From: Dysgonomonas gadei ATCC BAA-286
Lineage (GTDB): Bacteria; Bacteroidota; Bacteroidia; Bacteroidales; Dysgonomonadaceae
Assembly (NCBI RefSeq): GCF_000213555.1
Contig: NZ_GL891983.1
Span: forward strand, 73,807 to 137,806
Length of the DNA stretch: 64,000 nt
Direction of reading: 5' to 3'
Shown here piece after piece: positions 41,401-50,754 of this stretch. How positions within the stretch are numbered: the first letter of the stretch is position 1; each line of letters begins with the position of its first letter. Under the pieces are notes generated by a model that was not told the origin of the DNA, did not search any database, and saw nothing but the letters and a program-made list of their open reading frames with translations. The position numbers and the translations under genes are program-made.

Positions 41401-44400
41401 TCATCGATCTTTCTCTTGTTGTTTCCGCTTTTCTTCGGCTTGTTTTTCCTTTTCTTTACGTTCAGCTTCGCGGGCTTTTTCTTTTTCATCGCGCTCTTTT
41501 TCACGTTGACCAAGACGTTCTTTCTGTATGCGTTCTTTCTCCTTACGTTCTTCTTCGCGGGCTTTCTCTTTTTCTTTTCGTTCCCGCTCCTGTTGTCGTT
41601 GCCGTTCTTCCTGCTGACGGATCCGCTCTTTGCGCTCGTCCTCTTTCTGTTTGCGTTCGTCCTCTCTGGCCTTAATCGCCGCACGTTCAGCATCTTTCTT
41701 CTGCTGTTGTTCCTGTTGTATTTGTTGCTGACGTTGTTTTTCCACAGCTTTTATAGAATCCTGAGTTGCCTTTTCAGCTTTGGCAATGGCATCGACTTTG
41801 GCCTTTTCAGTCTTGTTGATAGAATCCTGCCGGGCTTTTTCTATTGCTTTCAATTCTTTCTGACGCTGTTTTTCCTTACGTTGCTGTTCTTTCAGTTCCG
41901 CTTTTTCTTCTTTAGTCAGGCTTTCCCTGTTTTTATATTTATTAAACAAATTCTTAATACCATCCACCGGATTATTTACAATATCTTCTACAGATTCTAT
42001 TACATCATTTACTTTTCCGGCTTTCTCCAATTGTTCTTTAGTTAGCAGATCGTCTGCATTTATTTGCTTGTCATTTACAGGTTTTTCGGGTTGTTTAGCA
42101 ACCTCATCATCCCTCTTTATTTCAACAGGTGGAATTTCTTTTTCTGTTTCCGGTCGAATAATATCATCCTCTGGCTGTTCTGGCAACTCCGGCAATGTCA
42201 CATCCTGATCATCGGTAGCCGGTTGTACTGTCAGCCTGTCAATTATTCCTTTATTATTCCAGTATGCAATTAGCTGAGGCATTTGTTTTTCGTAATGTTC
42301 AGCAAAGAAAGTCATATATTGCTCCAATCCCAAGCGAGGAAGCATACCTGTATAGTTGTCTACCGAAATAGGCAGTACAAGAATAGACGTATCCACCTTG
42401 TGCATCAATCCGTCTTCGCCGAAGGCCTTATTCATATATGATCTGATATTGGCAAACGATTCGAATCCTTTGATTTGTAGCATATCATAAGGCGGTTCGG
42501 TATCGAAGTTCAGGTCGAATGTTTGGATTACATAATTGGAAAAATTATAATCAGCTACCTGATAGAGTAATTCATTTCTGTCTATCGTATTCGATTTATA
42601 CATTAATAAGAGCAAATACTCTGTATCCAGACTGTCGCTATACGCTAAAACCTTTCCGTTTTCACCCACCGAAGCACTATCTCCGAGGTAAGCCTTACTC
42701 CAGTCAAATTCCGTAATAGGTGTACCATCTGACAATATAATCCGGCCTTCTTTTATTCTTTCCAGAATCTCTGTAGCCAATGGGGTGACATCAGCTTTCG
42801 GAAACTTTTGCACTACTTCGGCCAGATTATCACCCAATGCCTTTACATCGCGGGTCTGAGCATAAGACAGTGCATTCAGGAAAGCAAACTTAGGCATCAT
42901 ATCCGTAAATGGATATTTGGCTTTCATTGCCTGATAATTGTTTCTTACAATCTGCACATCTGCCCTTTGATAAGCAGCGTAGGCTTCATTATACAACGAA
43001 TCCTGCAAAAGTGGCATATGCCTGAAATTCCACTCAAAATCAGGTTCGGACAATGGTATGGCATATTGCCCCTGAGGAAATTCTGTCAATAACTTATTCC
43101 GGTAAACAGCCAACATATCCTGATCCCCAAGTTGCATATAAATCAGCAATAACTGGTAATATATTTCTTCCAGATTAGGTGTAGCTGGGTAACGGCTTAT
43201 ATCGGCATTAAAAGTCTCTATGGCCAGAGGCAAGTCTTCCAGTTTGTCTTTATATATTTTCCCCATATTGAATAGGGCATTCTCTATTAATTCGTTCGAC
43301 TCTTTCATAGCCTCCTCGGTAAGGGGCAATTGCTGCAAATAATAATCGACAGAATATTTATCTTCGATAGCACTCATCTCTCCCGGCTCCGTTACATTTC
43401 CTTGTCCTAAACCCGTTTGTCCCGAACTGATCGAATCTGACATGCTTATTTCATCCAGTTTATCAAAAGAGGAAATACCCGACTTGCTACGTCTTCGCCA
43501 GTCATCTTCGAGTTTGCGATTGCCCCATTGCTTCTGAAAAGCAACTTTCCCCTGGGCTACAGTCTGATCATTATAAAAATAGAATTGAGTATCTGCATCT
43601 TGCTGACCAGCCGTTCCTGGCTGAAATGTTTGATTTTGGGGAATATTATGAGACAAACTTGTTTCCAGTTGGTCCCAACTTGTGATTCTGTTCCCCTGTT
43701 CTTCTACCCGCTTTAGTCTTTCCTCTTCTCTAAGGCGTTCCTCCTCTTCTTTTTTTAGTTCGTCTATTTTTTTATGAATAATCTCAAGACGTTGTTCTTC
43801 GGGAAGGCTCGCCAAATGCTGCAAGCTATCCTGCTCATATACGACGATCGCATGTACAACCAACTCGTCCAAGACCTCGGAACGAAAAGAAACACGCGGA
43901 TAACTTGCATCGTTTTTTTTCAACTGAGGTAAAGCCTCGGAATAACATGGCTGGGCCGGAATAAAATCTCTCCTGCCAAAATAAATATCCCCCAGCGATA
44001 CCTGCGCCATAGCTTTGTCATATCCGTTACGGACACTTTCTTTTATCGCGGTACGGTAATTTTCTATCGCTTTAGCTGTATCTTGCTGTTGCAGGTATAT
44101 ATTCCCGATGGTATTGTATACCTGATCCTTATAATCCTTATTCTTCGAACTTTTAGCCATACCTCTAAGAGAAGATATCACATCGGAAGTCTTCCTGGAG
44201 GTATCGAGCTGTAATTCCTGCAATTTGGAATTAAATGTGAACTTATAAGGAGTATTCATCCCGTATACATTCGAGAAAGCCTTGGCGGCGGCGGTTTTAT
44301 TTCCCGTTTCGATATATAATTGTCCCAGCAGATATTTCAGGCGGAGCTTTTGATTCTTATCTTTTTCTTTCTTTATAGCATATTCCAGATGAGGAATAGC

Positions 44401-45096
44401 TTCCGCGTATTCTTTATTTCTTATCAAAAAATTGGCTTTTACAGCCGAATACAACGCTTTCTGGCTTTCGGGAGCTCCTCCTGCAATTTCCATCTTATGC
44501 AATATATTGCCGGCCTCGTACATCCATCCCATCTCGGTGTATGCTCTGCTGATCCACAATTGACATTCGGCTACAATATCGGGATCAGAACTGTATATCT
44601 TGGTAATATACATAAAAGTGGTTATCGCCCGCAGGTAATTGGCTTCATAAAATTCGGCCTTAGCCAGCAGAAGCCATACCTGATCCATAAAAGGAGTATA
44701 TTCCTTTTGCTGAAGCCATGCCTGATATTTCGCGTCATTCCTGCGTTTAGGGTCACGGCGGGGCTTGGCTTTTATGGAATGCAATTTTATAGCCTTCGTC
44801 GTTTTATCTATCGTAGTTGTAAAACTTCCGCCGGGAGCCTGCATAGTGGCAGAATCCGAATTGTCAGGAAAAATATACAACATCTGAGAAAAATTATCTT
44901 CCTGCCCCTGACTCCTCGTCTTCAGGGTTTCCTTATATGCTTCATTCGCATTGAAATGGATATTGTACCGGGTATTTACTGAATGGTAGAAACGTGTCAA
45001 ACCGGTGTTCTTCTGGTTAGAACACGACATGAAAAAGAATACTAACAGTACACTTAGTCCGAGACATAGTGCACATACCGTTTTATTTTGTGACAC
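41401..45096 (-). CDS. PorW/SprE-like TPR lipoprotein
   Basis: A 1231-residue lipoprotein (LLVFFFMSC, Cys25). It begins with the family hallmark NTGLTRFYHSVNTRYNIHFN ANEAY, which resembles PorW/SprE, the periplasmic lipoprotein that links the PorLM motor and the translocon in type IX secretion and gliding. TPR repeats fill about 150-850. A middle domain (about 850-960, LVLPISVDNYTGMLPRLGLE) follows, and then a roughly 230-residue Lys/Arg/Glu/Gln-rich tail (KEKEREEERKEKERIQKERL and similar). The start is GTG at 45096, since there is no in-frame ATG before the upstream stop. No other T9SS gene lies in the window, and relatives also exist in Bacteroidales without gliding. Confidence 0.82.
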   Translation of the reverse strand: MSQNKTVCALCLGLSVLLVFFFMSCSNQKNTGLTRFYHSVNTRYNIHFNANEAYKETLKTRSQGQEDNFSQMLYIFPDNSDSATMQAPGGSFTTTIDKTTKAIKLHSIKAKPRRDPKRRNDAKYQAWLQQKEYTPFMDQVWLLLAKAEFYEANYLRAITTFMYITKIYSSDPDIVAECQLWISRAYTEMGWMYEAGNILHKMEIAGGAPESQKALYSAVKANFLIRNKEYAEAIPHLEYAIKKEKDKNQKLRLKYLLGQLYIETGNKTAAAKAFSNVYGMNTPYKFTFNSKLQELQLDTSRKTSDVISSLRGMAKSSKNKDYKDQVYNTIGNIYLQQQDTAKAIENYRTAIKESVRNGYDKAMAQVSLGDIYFGRRDFIPAQPCYSEALPQLKKNDASYPRVSFRSEVLDELVVHAIVVYEQDSLQHLASLPEEQRLEIIHKKIDELKKEEEERLREEERLKRVEEQGNRITSWDQLETSLSHNIPQNQTFQPGTAGQQDADTQFYFYNDQTVAQGKVAFQKQWGNRKLEDDWRRRSKSGISSFDKLDEISMSDSISSGQTGLGQGNVTEPGEMSAIEDKYSVDYYLQQLPLTEEAMKESNELIENALFNMGKIYKDKLEDLPLAIETFNADISRYPATPNLEEIYYQLLLIYMQLGDQDMLAVYRNKLLTEFPQGQYAIPLSEPDFEWNFRHMPLLQDSLYNEAYAAYQRADVQIVRNNYQAMKAKYPFTDMMPKFAFLNALSYAQTRDVKALGDNLAEVVQKFPKADVTPLATEILERIKEGRIILSDGTPITEFDWSKAYLGDSASVGENGKVLAYSDSLDTEYLLLLMYKSNTIDRNELLYQVADYNFSNYVIQTFDLNFDTEPPYDMLQIKGFESFANIRSYMNKAFGEDGLMHKVDTSILVLPISVDNYTGMLPRLGLEQYMTFFAEHYEKQMPQLIAYWNNKGIIDRLTVQPATDDQDVTLPELPEQPEDDIIRPETEKEIPPVEIKRDDEVAKQPEKPVNDKQINADDLLTKEQLEKAGKVNDVIESVEDIVNNPVDGIKNLFNKYKNRESLTKEEKAELKEQQRKEKQRQKELKAIEKARQDSINKTEKAKVDAIAKAEKATQDSIKAVEKQRQQQIQQEQQQKKDAERAAIKAREDERKQKEDERKERIRQQEERQRQQERERKEKEKAREEERKEKERIQKERLGQREKERDEKEKAREAERKEKEKQAEEKRKQQEKDR

Positions 45097-45134
45097 GTAT
45101 AGTTCGACGGCTGATTGTTACATATAATAAAACA

Positions 45135-45142
45135 CAAAAATA
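45135..45142 (-). promoter_or_regulatory. -7 promoter element for the PorW-like gene
   Basis: Minus-strand TATTTTTG, matching TAnnTTTG, 39 bp upstream of the GTG start. Confidence 0.45.
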
Positions 45143-45277
45143 AGCAATTTATTGTTTGGCCCGCACTTTGCTCCGAAAAAGCCAATTAGGAGAAAGAGTG
45201 TCAGATAAAAATTCCAATCACGTATCAGTATTATTGGAATTATACAATACTTTATACTTTGCCTATGGAAAAATAGA

Positions 45278-45285
45278 TATATTTG
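45278..45285 (+). promoter_or_regulatory. -7 promoter element for the two-gene ABC system
   Basis: TATATTTG, perfect TAnnTTTG, 36 bp before the ATG at 45321. A TTTG at 45258-45261 lies 16 bp upstream, a little short for the -33 box. Confidence 0.5.
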
Positions 45286-45320
45286 CCTCTAAATTATAAA
45301 ACAATCAATATACAACGGGT

Positions 45321-46484
45321 ATGACAATATTCCAGAATCAATTTGATGACATCAAGAAACTCATTGGCTTTGAAGATTTCGTATTACTCACTAAACGCAT
45401 AATCGATCTTACTTTAGACACCGGAAATATCAGTTTCTATAAAAAAACCTTGGACTTACTCGACTGGCTTGACCAGAATGCTGATAGTACCGAACAAAAG
45501 ACAGAACGATTTTCATCCATACTGGACGATCTCTATCAGGAACTGGCTAATAAACCGACAGCGACTGATGCAGATAAACTTTTGCTTTCGACATATAATC
45601 TTATCAAATCCTATAAAAACTCTTCTTTTGCACTTGGCCCTGTTTCCTTTGATATAAAAGCAGGAGAAATTATCGGACTTGTCGGAGAAAATGGAAATGG
45701 TAAGACAACACTTCTGCGTTCGTTATGTGGAGAACTTCAACCTACAAGCGGCCATATAAAGTATCTCTTTTCGCATGTCAGTGGCTATGATCTGCGTTCA
45801 AAGCTGATTTATATTCCGCAACGGACAACTTCGTGGCAAGGCTCGTTATTATCTAATCTGCGCTTTACGGCTTCATCATACGGTATTATAGGTGAAGAAA
45901 ACATCCTCACGGTTGAGTTAATCGTGGCACGTATGGGATTACGCAAATACCGTACTTACAAATGGAAGAATCTTTCATCGGGCTATAAAATGCGTTTCGA
46001 ACTTGCACGTGCATTATTACGGAAACCCAAGTTGCTGTTAATAGACGAACCCCTAGCCAATCTGGATATATTAGCACAACAAATCGTACTCGACGATTTC
46101 CGTGATATAGCATGTTCCCCTTTTCGTCCGTTAGGTATCGTCCTCAGTTCGCAACAATTATACGAAGTAGAAAAAGCCTCTGACAGAGTTATTTTTCTTA
46201 AAAACGGTACACCCCGAAATCTGGATCAGGAGACGGATATAGCATATGCCGAAATACCGAAACTAATTATAGAGTTCGAATCGGGCTGGAAGCAGGACCA
46301 ATTATATGCTGCATTTGCTGCCATTGGAATAGAAAAACTACAGATAAACGGAGGAACATATGTCGCCAGTTTTCCCGCTTGGGTTACGCAGGACGAATTT
46401 CTCAGGCTGATACTCGAACAGCAGTTGCCACTGACATACTTCCGCAATATCTCCAACTCTACACGTAGATTCTTCCTCTCTTAA
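45321..46484 (+). CDS. ABC transporter ATP-binding protein with N- and C-terminal extensions
   Basis: A 387-residue ATPase. Residues 1-90 are a helical extension without a domain I recognise (FDDIKKLIGFEDFVLLTKRI). The ATPase core spans about 91-300 with Walker A GENGNGKTT (122-130), Q-loop YIPQRTTSWQ, signature LSSGYKMRFELARALL, Walker B LLLIDEPLANLD and an LSSQQLYEVEKASDR switch in which Gln replaces the usual H-loop His. About 85 further residues follow. It begins 12 bp before the membrane protein gene, its probable partner. The subfamily could not be placed. Export of an unknown substrate is inferred only from the pairing. Confidence 0.85.
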   Translation: MTIFQNQFDDIKKLIGFEDFVLLTKRIIDLTLDTGNISFYKKTLDLLDWLDQNADSTEQKTERFSSILDDLYQELANKPTATDADKLLLSTYNLIKSYKNSSFALGPVSFDIKAGEIIGLVGENGNGKTTLLRSLCGELQPTSGHIKYLFSHVSGYDLRSKLIYIPQRTTSWQGSLLSNLRFTASSYGIIGEENILTVELIVARMGLRKYRTYKWKNLSSGYKMRFELARALLRKPKLLLIDEPLANLDILAQQIVLDDFRDIACSPFRPLGIVLSSQQLYEVEKASDRVIFLKNGTPRNLDQETDIAYAEIPKLIIEFESGWKQDQLYAAFAAIGIEKLQINGGTYVASFPAWVTQDEFLRLILEQQLPLTYFRNISNSTRRFFLS

Positions 46485-46496
46485 AAAAACATTATC

Positions 46497-48089
46497 ATGA
46501 CAAAAAACATACAAAAATATCTACTGCTACACTACCCTAATATATGGAATATAAGGATAGTCCCAATGCTGTTTATAATGGTAGTCGTCCATCTCATTTT
46601 TTTCGGAATCGGTTATTTATCAACCGATATTTCGTTCGGAAAAACTCATTATTACTCTCCAGCGTCCGACTTAGGAATACTCTATCCTACATCAATCCTC
46701 ATTAGCCTATTAATCCTCATTGGGTGGCTAGTTTTATTTAACAGAAACAACGGATTCAAGATATTCTACCCTAAAAAAACAGGACAATTATATGGAGAAT
46801 GGTTAATGATCTTCCTTATCACCACATGCATTTCATGTATTCCACTTACACTTACTCAAGGTTATATCTTTAAATGGAATTCTGTATCAAGTTATGATGA
46901 AGCCACCAAAGCGATGGAACTTCTGGATAAGGTTCGTGTGCTGATACCAGACGAAACAGAGAGTTTTTCATACAGCAGTGACTACGACAGTCCGATCCCC
47001 ATCCCTCATAACATAATGCTAGATCCTGACACGCTCGACCTAAGCCTGTATGCAGTTGATTATAACCGTAACGATGGTATCAGGATAGAAGGATATACTG
47101 GACCATCTCTTCTTTTTTATAAAGACTACAAATTTAACAATTATTACTACTACCATAAGGATATACAGAACATAGAAGTTTCCGAAAGGCAAAAGATAAA
47201 CCGCCAGAAACAGGTAAAAGAATGGCTTATCAATGGTCAAAAAGATAGTATATATACCATTATGCTCGCTTTTGAGAAACTTCAAAAGAAACATGGTTTA
47301 CCTATAAAACTCACACCCGACAAGTGGATGGAAAGAATATACAATCCTCCGTTTTTTCCGGTGAATCGTTCTACATTGATAGCTAATTATCAGCTCGGTG
47401 AAGATGAAGTATACTATACAGATGAATATCCGGTTGCTGCCGCCGACTCAGATTCGGATGTCATTGCAGGCTATCCGGAATATTATCATACACAAACAAC
47501 GCCCTCTCTCCCCTCTGAGGACTTGTCAGCCGGATACAGCCATATATTGGATTATTACGATTATAACTATAATAACGAACTTCAGACAATAGTCTTTATA
47601 TGCCTGTATATGTCACTGGCTGCATCCAGCTTTATATTTTCATTCAGGGTTACAGGAAGAAAGGAATGGTTGACAATGCTCATCTCTATGGGGATACTTA
47701 TATTTATATCAGTACTTTTGGCTGCCGGTTTTTATGAAATAACAAGATGGGCAGATTCCGAAGTTATATCTATATTCATGATATCACTCTGGTTAATATT
47801 ATTCCTGATTTTGGTAACGAAAATCATATTTAAAATTGTTACTAAAGGAAAAAAAGGTCGCTCAGGTATTTATATAAATCTCCTGATATGGATGATTCCA
47901 TGCCTTATCCCATTAATTTACGCTATCTTAATTGCTTTCGAAGAACTAACCCGAAACTACGAAGATCGTTATTACGGAGAAGACGAGCAGTTTATGACAA
48001 TGCTGTGGATAAATATTCCTTTTATTATTCTTGCCATGTGTCTTGTTTCAGTATTAGTACGCAGGTGGAAAAGTATTGCTGAAGAATAA
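46497..48089 (+). CDS. Polytopic membrane protein, partner of the ABC ATPase, unknown family
   Basis: A 530-residue membrane protein with about eight TM helices. Three lie at the N-terminus (about 20-43, 56-79, 96-119), then a large hydrophilic domain (about 120-370), then five (from about 373 to 520). The hydrophilic domain is unusually rich in Tyr and Asp (for example DYYDYNYNNE, KDYKFNNYYYYHKD). The 3+5 layout with a large extracytoplasmic domain is compatible with an ABC permease, and the ATPase gene ends 12 bp upstream, but no ABC-2 or FtsX signature is visible. I do not recognise the family. A terminator hairpin follows. Confidence 0.75.
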   Translation: MTKNIQKYLLLHYPNIWNIRIVPMLFIMVVVHLIFFGIGYLSTDISFGKTHYYSPASDLGILYPTSILISLLILIGWLVLFNRNNGFKIFYPKKTGQLYGEWLMIFLITTCISCIPLTLTQGYIFKWNSVSSYDEATKAMELLDKVRVLIPDETESFSYSSDYDSPIPIPHNIMLDPDTLDLSLYAVDYNRNDGIRIEGYTGPSLLFYKDYKFNNYYYYHKDIQNIEVSERQKINRQKQVKEWLINGQKDSIYTIMLAFEKLQKKHGLPIKLTPDKWMERIYNPPFFPVNRSTLIANYQLGEDEVYYTDEYPVAAADSDSDVIAGYPEYYHTQTTPSLPSEDLSAGYSHILDYYDYNYNNELQTIVFICLYMSLAASSFIFSFRVTGRKEWLTMLISMGILIFISVLLAAGFYEITRWADSEVISIFMISLWLILFLILVTKIIFKIVTKGKKGRSGIYINLLIWMIPCLIPLIYAILIAFEELTRNYEDRYYGEDEQFMTMLWINIPFIILAMCLVSVLVRRWKSIAEE

Positions 48090-48126
48090 TCTTTGCCAGA
48101 GGCGACGAATCGAAATACTAAAAAAC

Positions 48127-48162
48127 AAGAAGGGATTGCTTCATCTGAAACAATCCCTTCTT
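48127..48162. terminator. Bidirectional terminator between ABC membrane gene and atpG
   Basis: Perfect 12 bp stem (AAGAAGGGATTG / CAATCCCTTCTT) with a 12 nt loop between convergent genes. It probably ends the ATP synthase transcript on the minus strand. Confidence 0.75.
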
Positions 48163-48178
48163 ATATGTTTAGAATATT

Positions 48179-49066
48179 TTATCCCTGCAATGCCGAAGCT
48201 CCGCCGATAATATCCAGCAACTGGTTAGTCACAGCCTGCTGACGGGACTTGTTGTATTGGATTATCAAATCCTGAACCAGTTCATCCGCATTATCCGAGG
48301 CTATCTGCATAGCCATTGTACGGGCAGCGTGTTCCGACGCATTGGCATCCAGCAATGCTGCATACAGGCGTGAATAAAGAACAGTAGGGATCAGACTCTC
48401 CAATATTTCTTCTTTCGAAGGTTCCAGGATGTAATCGGTCTGAACAGCATTTTTGTTTTCAATGTCATCCGACTGTGCATGGCTAAGGTCGAAAGGTAAG
48501 AAATCTGCATTTATCAGTTTTTGAGAACCTGTGGATATAAAATGGTGGTATATCAAAACCACTTCGTCTATCTCCTTGTCAATATACTTCTTTATCAGAT
48601 CTTTTGCCAAATCCTGTACCATCACATATGATGGTTTATCAGCCATTTCCTTATAATCTCCCTGAGATACCAGCCCCTGCTTTTTCACAGCATCAGCTAT
48701 TTTTTTACCTATAGGATATATGAGGATATTATCCTTTCCCAACGCTTTATACTTATTGTAGGTAGCATTAAACTCCTTCACAACATTGGCATTATAAGCT
48801 CCACACAGCGAAGAGTTGGACGCAAAAGCTACTATTGCAACCCTTTTCACATCCCTCGTCTGAGTAAAAGGTGAATCGTAACTTGTATCCGAAGAAAGCA
48901 GATTAGTCAGAATGGCATCCAACTTTGCCTGATACGGTAGAAAGTTGCTGATGGCAGCCTGAGCTTTGTGAAGCTTGGACGACGCTATCATCTTCATCGC
49001 AGAAGTAATCTTCTTCGTGCTTTTTACCGAAGTAATCCTGGTTTTTATTTCTTTAAGAGATGCCAT
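48179..49066 (-). CDS. atpG: F1Fo ATP synthase subunit gamma
   Basis: A 295-residue central stalk subunit. The N-terminal helix (MASLKEIKTRITSVKSTKKI, then TSAMKMIASSKLHKAQ) and the C-terminal helix (ASEHAARTMAMQIASDNADE and LIIQYNKSRQQAVTNQLLDI) are the two highly conserved arms of the rotor coiled coil. It rotates inside the alpha3beta3 ring. Last gene of the operon, 7 bp after atpA. Length is normal for the family. Confidence 0.97.
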   Translation of the reverse strand: MASLKEIKTRITSVKSTKKITSAMKMIASSKLHKAQAAISNFLPYQAKLDAILTNLLSSDTSYDSPFTQTRDVKRVAIVAFASNSSLCGAYNANVVKEFNATYNKYKALGKDNILIYPIGKKIADAVKKQGLVSQGDYKEMADKPSYVMVQDLAKDLIKKYIDKEIDEVVLIYHHFISTGSQKLINADFLPFDLSHAQSDDIENKNAVQTDYILEPSKEEILESLIPTVLYSRLYAALLDANASEHAARTMAMQIASDNADELVQDLIIQYNKSRQQAVTNQLLDIIGGASALQG

Positions 49067-49073
49067 AATTCAA

Positions 49074-50660
49074 TCATTTTCTATATTGAGCGGCTGTATC
49101 TTTTGCAACCTGCTTAATAATATTCTCTATATCTGCGTTGATAACACCTTTTTTCAGTTGGTCCAATACATCTGCCTGATGCTGCATTTCCAATGTTCTC
49201 AGAAATTCAGTTTCAAAGTCATGAACTTTATCCTCAGGCACATGCCTCAACAGCCCGTTTGTTCCACAATATAATATTGCGATCTGGCGTTCTACAGACA
49301 TTGGCGCATATTGCGGCTGAACAAGCAGTTGGGTATTCTTCTTACCTTTGTCGATGGTCATTGCCGTAACGGCATCCAAGTCTCCACCAAATTGGGTAAA
49401 TGCTTCCAGTTCACGATACTGAGCCTGGTCTATCTTCAATGTTCCGGCCACTTTTTTCATCGCCTTCACCTGAGCCGAACCACCCACACGGGATACTGAT
49501 ATACCAACGTTAATAGCAGGACGCAAACCTGAGTTAAACAAGTCAACATCGAGGAATATCTGGCCATCGGTAATAGAAATCACATTGGTAGGGATATATG
49601 CCGATACGTCACCCGCCTGAGTCTCGATGATAGGCAATGCAGTAAGCGAACCTCCCGCTTTTACTCTACCTTTAAGGCTTTCGGGCAAGTCGTTCATTTG
49701 CTCGGCAACTTCCTGCTGGCTGATAATCTTAGCCGCACGCTCCAATAAACGTGAGTGCAAGTAGAATACGTCTCCCGGATAAGCTTCACGGCCCGGAGGA
49801 CGGCGAAGGATCAGGGATACTTCACGGTAAGCTACCGCTTGTTTTGACAAGTCATCATAAACCACAAGGGCATGACGGCCTGTATCACGGAAGTATTCTC
49901 CGATAGCAGCTCCCGCAAATGCACCGAAATACTGCAAAGCCGCAGGTTCGGCTGCCGTAGCAGAAACAACAACGGTATATTTCATAGCGCCTTTTTCGCG
50001 AAGCGTTTCAACGATATTGGCTACTGTCGACGCTTTCTGACCGATAGCTACATAGATACAATATACAGGGTCTCCGGCTTCATAGTTCGATTTCTGATTG
50101 ATAATCGTATCTATGGCGATTGCTGTTTTTCCGGTCTGGCGGTCACCGATGATAAGTTCACGCTGGCCTCTCCCTATCGGAATCATAGCATCCACTGCTT
50201 TCAGTCCTGTTTGCAACGGCTGCGCAACAGGCTGACGATAAATAACCCCCGGGGCTTTACGCTCCAGCGGCATTTCGAGTAGTTCGCCTGTAATAGGACC
50301 TTTTCCATCCAACGGCTGACCAAGCGGGGTGATAACACGTCCGAGCATCCCATCCCCCACATTGATGGAGGCGATTCTCTTTGTACGTTTTACCGAAAAA
50401 CCTTCTTTGATCTGATCGGACGGGCCAAGTAATACGGCTCCCACATTGTCTTCTTCGAGGTTCATCACAACAGCCATAATGCCATTGTCGAACTCAAGAA
50501 GCTCATTGGCTTCCGCATTCTTTAGTCCATATATGCGAACAACACCGTCCCCTACTTCAAGAACAGTACCCACCTCGTCGAATTGTACGCGGTTGCTAAT
50601 GTTCTCAAGCTGCATTTTCAGCACTTCAGAGACTTCACTTGCTTTTATATTTTCAGACAT
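49074..50660 (-). CDS. atpA: F1Fo ATP synthase subunit alpha
   Basis: A 528-residue subunit with the P-loop GDRQTGKTA, the conserved VYVAIGQK region, the arginine-finger block ISVSRVGGSAQVKAMKKVAG and a family-typical N-terminal crown domain. Three copies alternate with beta around the gamma shaft and carry non-catalytic nucleotide sites. It is separated from atpH by 94 bp that contain an AT-rich word-like repeat, the longest gap inside this operon. Confidence 0.98.
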   Translation of the reverse strand: MSENIKASEVSEVLKMQLENISNRVQFDEVGTVLEVGDGVVRIYGLKNAEANELLEFDNGIMAVVMNLEEDNVGAVLLGPSDQIKEGFSVKRTKRIASINVGDGMLGRVITPLGQPLDGKGPITGELLEMPLERKAPGVIYRQPVAQPLQTGLKAVDAMIPIGRGQRELIIGDRQTGKTAIAIDTIINQKSNYEAGDPVYCIYVAIGQKASTVANIVETLREKGAMKYTVVVSATAAEPAALQYFGAFAGAAIGEYFRDTGRHALVVYDDLSKQAVAYREVSLILRRPPGREAYPGDVFYLHSRLLERAAKIISQQEVAEQMNDLPESLKGRVKAGGSLTALPIIETQAGDVSAYIPTNVISITDGQIFLDVDLFNSGLRPAINVGISVSRVGGSAQVKAMKKVAGTLKIDQAQYRELEAFTQFGGDLDAVTAMTIDKGKKNTQLLVQPQYAPMSVERQIAILYCGTNGLLRHVPEDKVHDFETEFLRTLEMQHQADVLDQLKKGVINADIENIIKQVAKDTAAQYRK

Positions 50661-50712
50661 ATTTTTTAATTTGTAAATTTCAAAATTTGAAAATCAGCAA
50701 ATAACATTTTCG

Positions 50713-50743
50713 AATTTGCTAATCTACTAATTTGCTAATTAGC
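50713..50743. repeat. TTTGCTAAT word repeat between atpH and atpA
   Basis: AATTTGCTAATCTACTAATT followed by TGCTAATTAGC. The same words (TTTGCTAAT and GCTAATCTAC-AATTT) occur at 30219-30245, 20 kb away in a different intergenic region. Confidence 0.5.
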
Positions 50744-50754
50744 TATTTGGCACA

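Noticed and set aside
41416..42045. A 209-codon plus-strand open frame rich in Phe and Leu
   Set aside because: It is the antisense shadow of the Lys/Glu-rich tail of the PorW-like gene; the strong codon bias of the tail keeps the opposite strand open. No signal for an independent gene.
44320..44982. A 220-codon plus-strand open frame opposite the PorW-like TPR region
   Set aside because: Complete overlap with a well-supported gene, no promoter element in the right place and no family resemblance.
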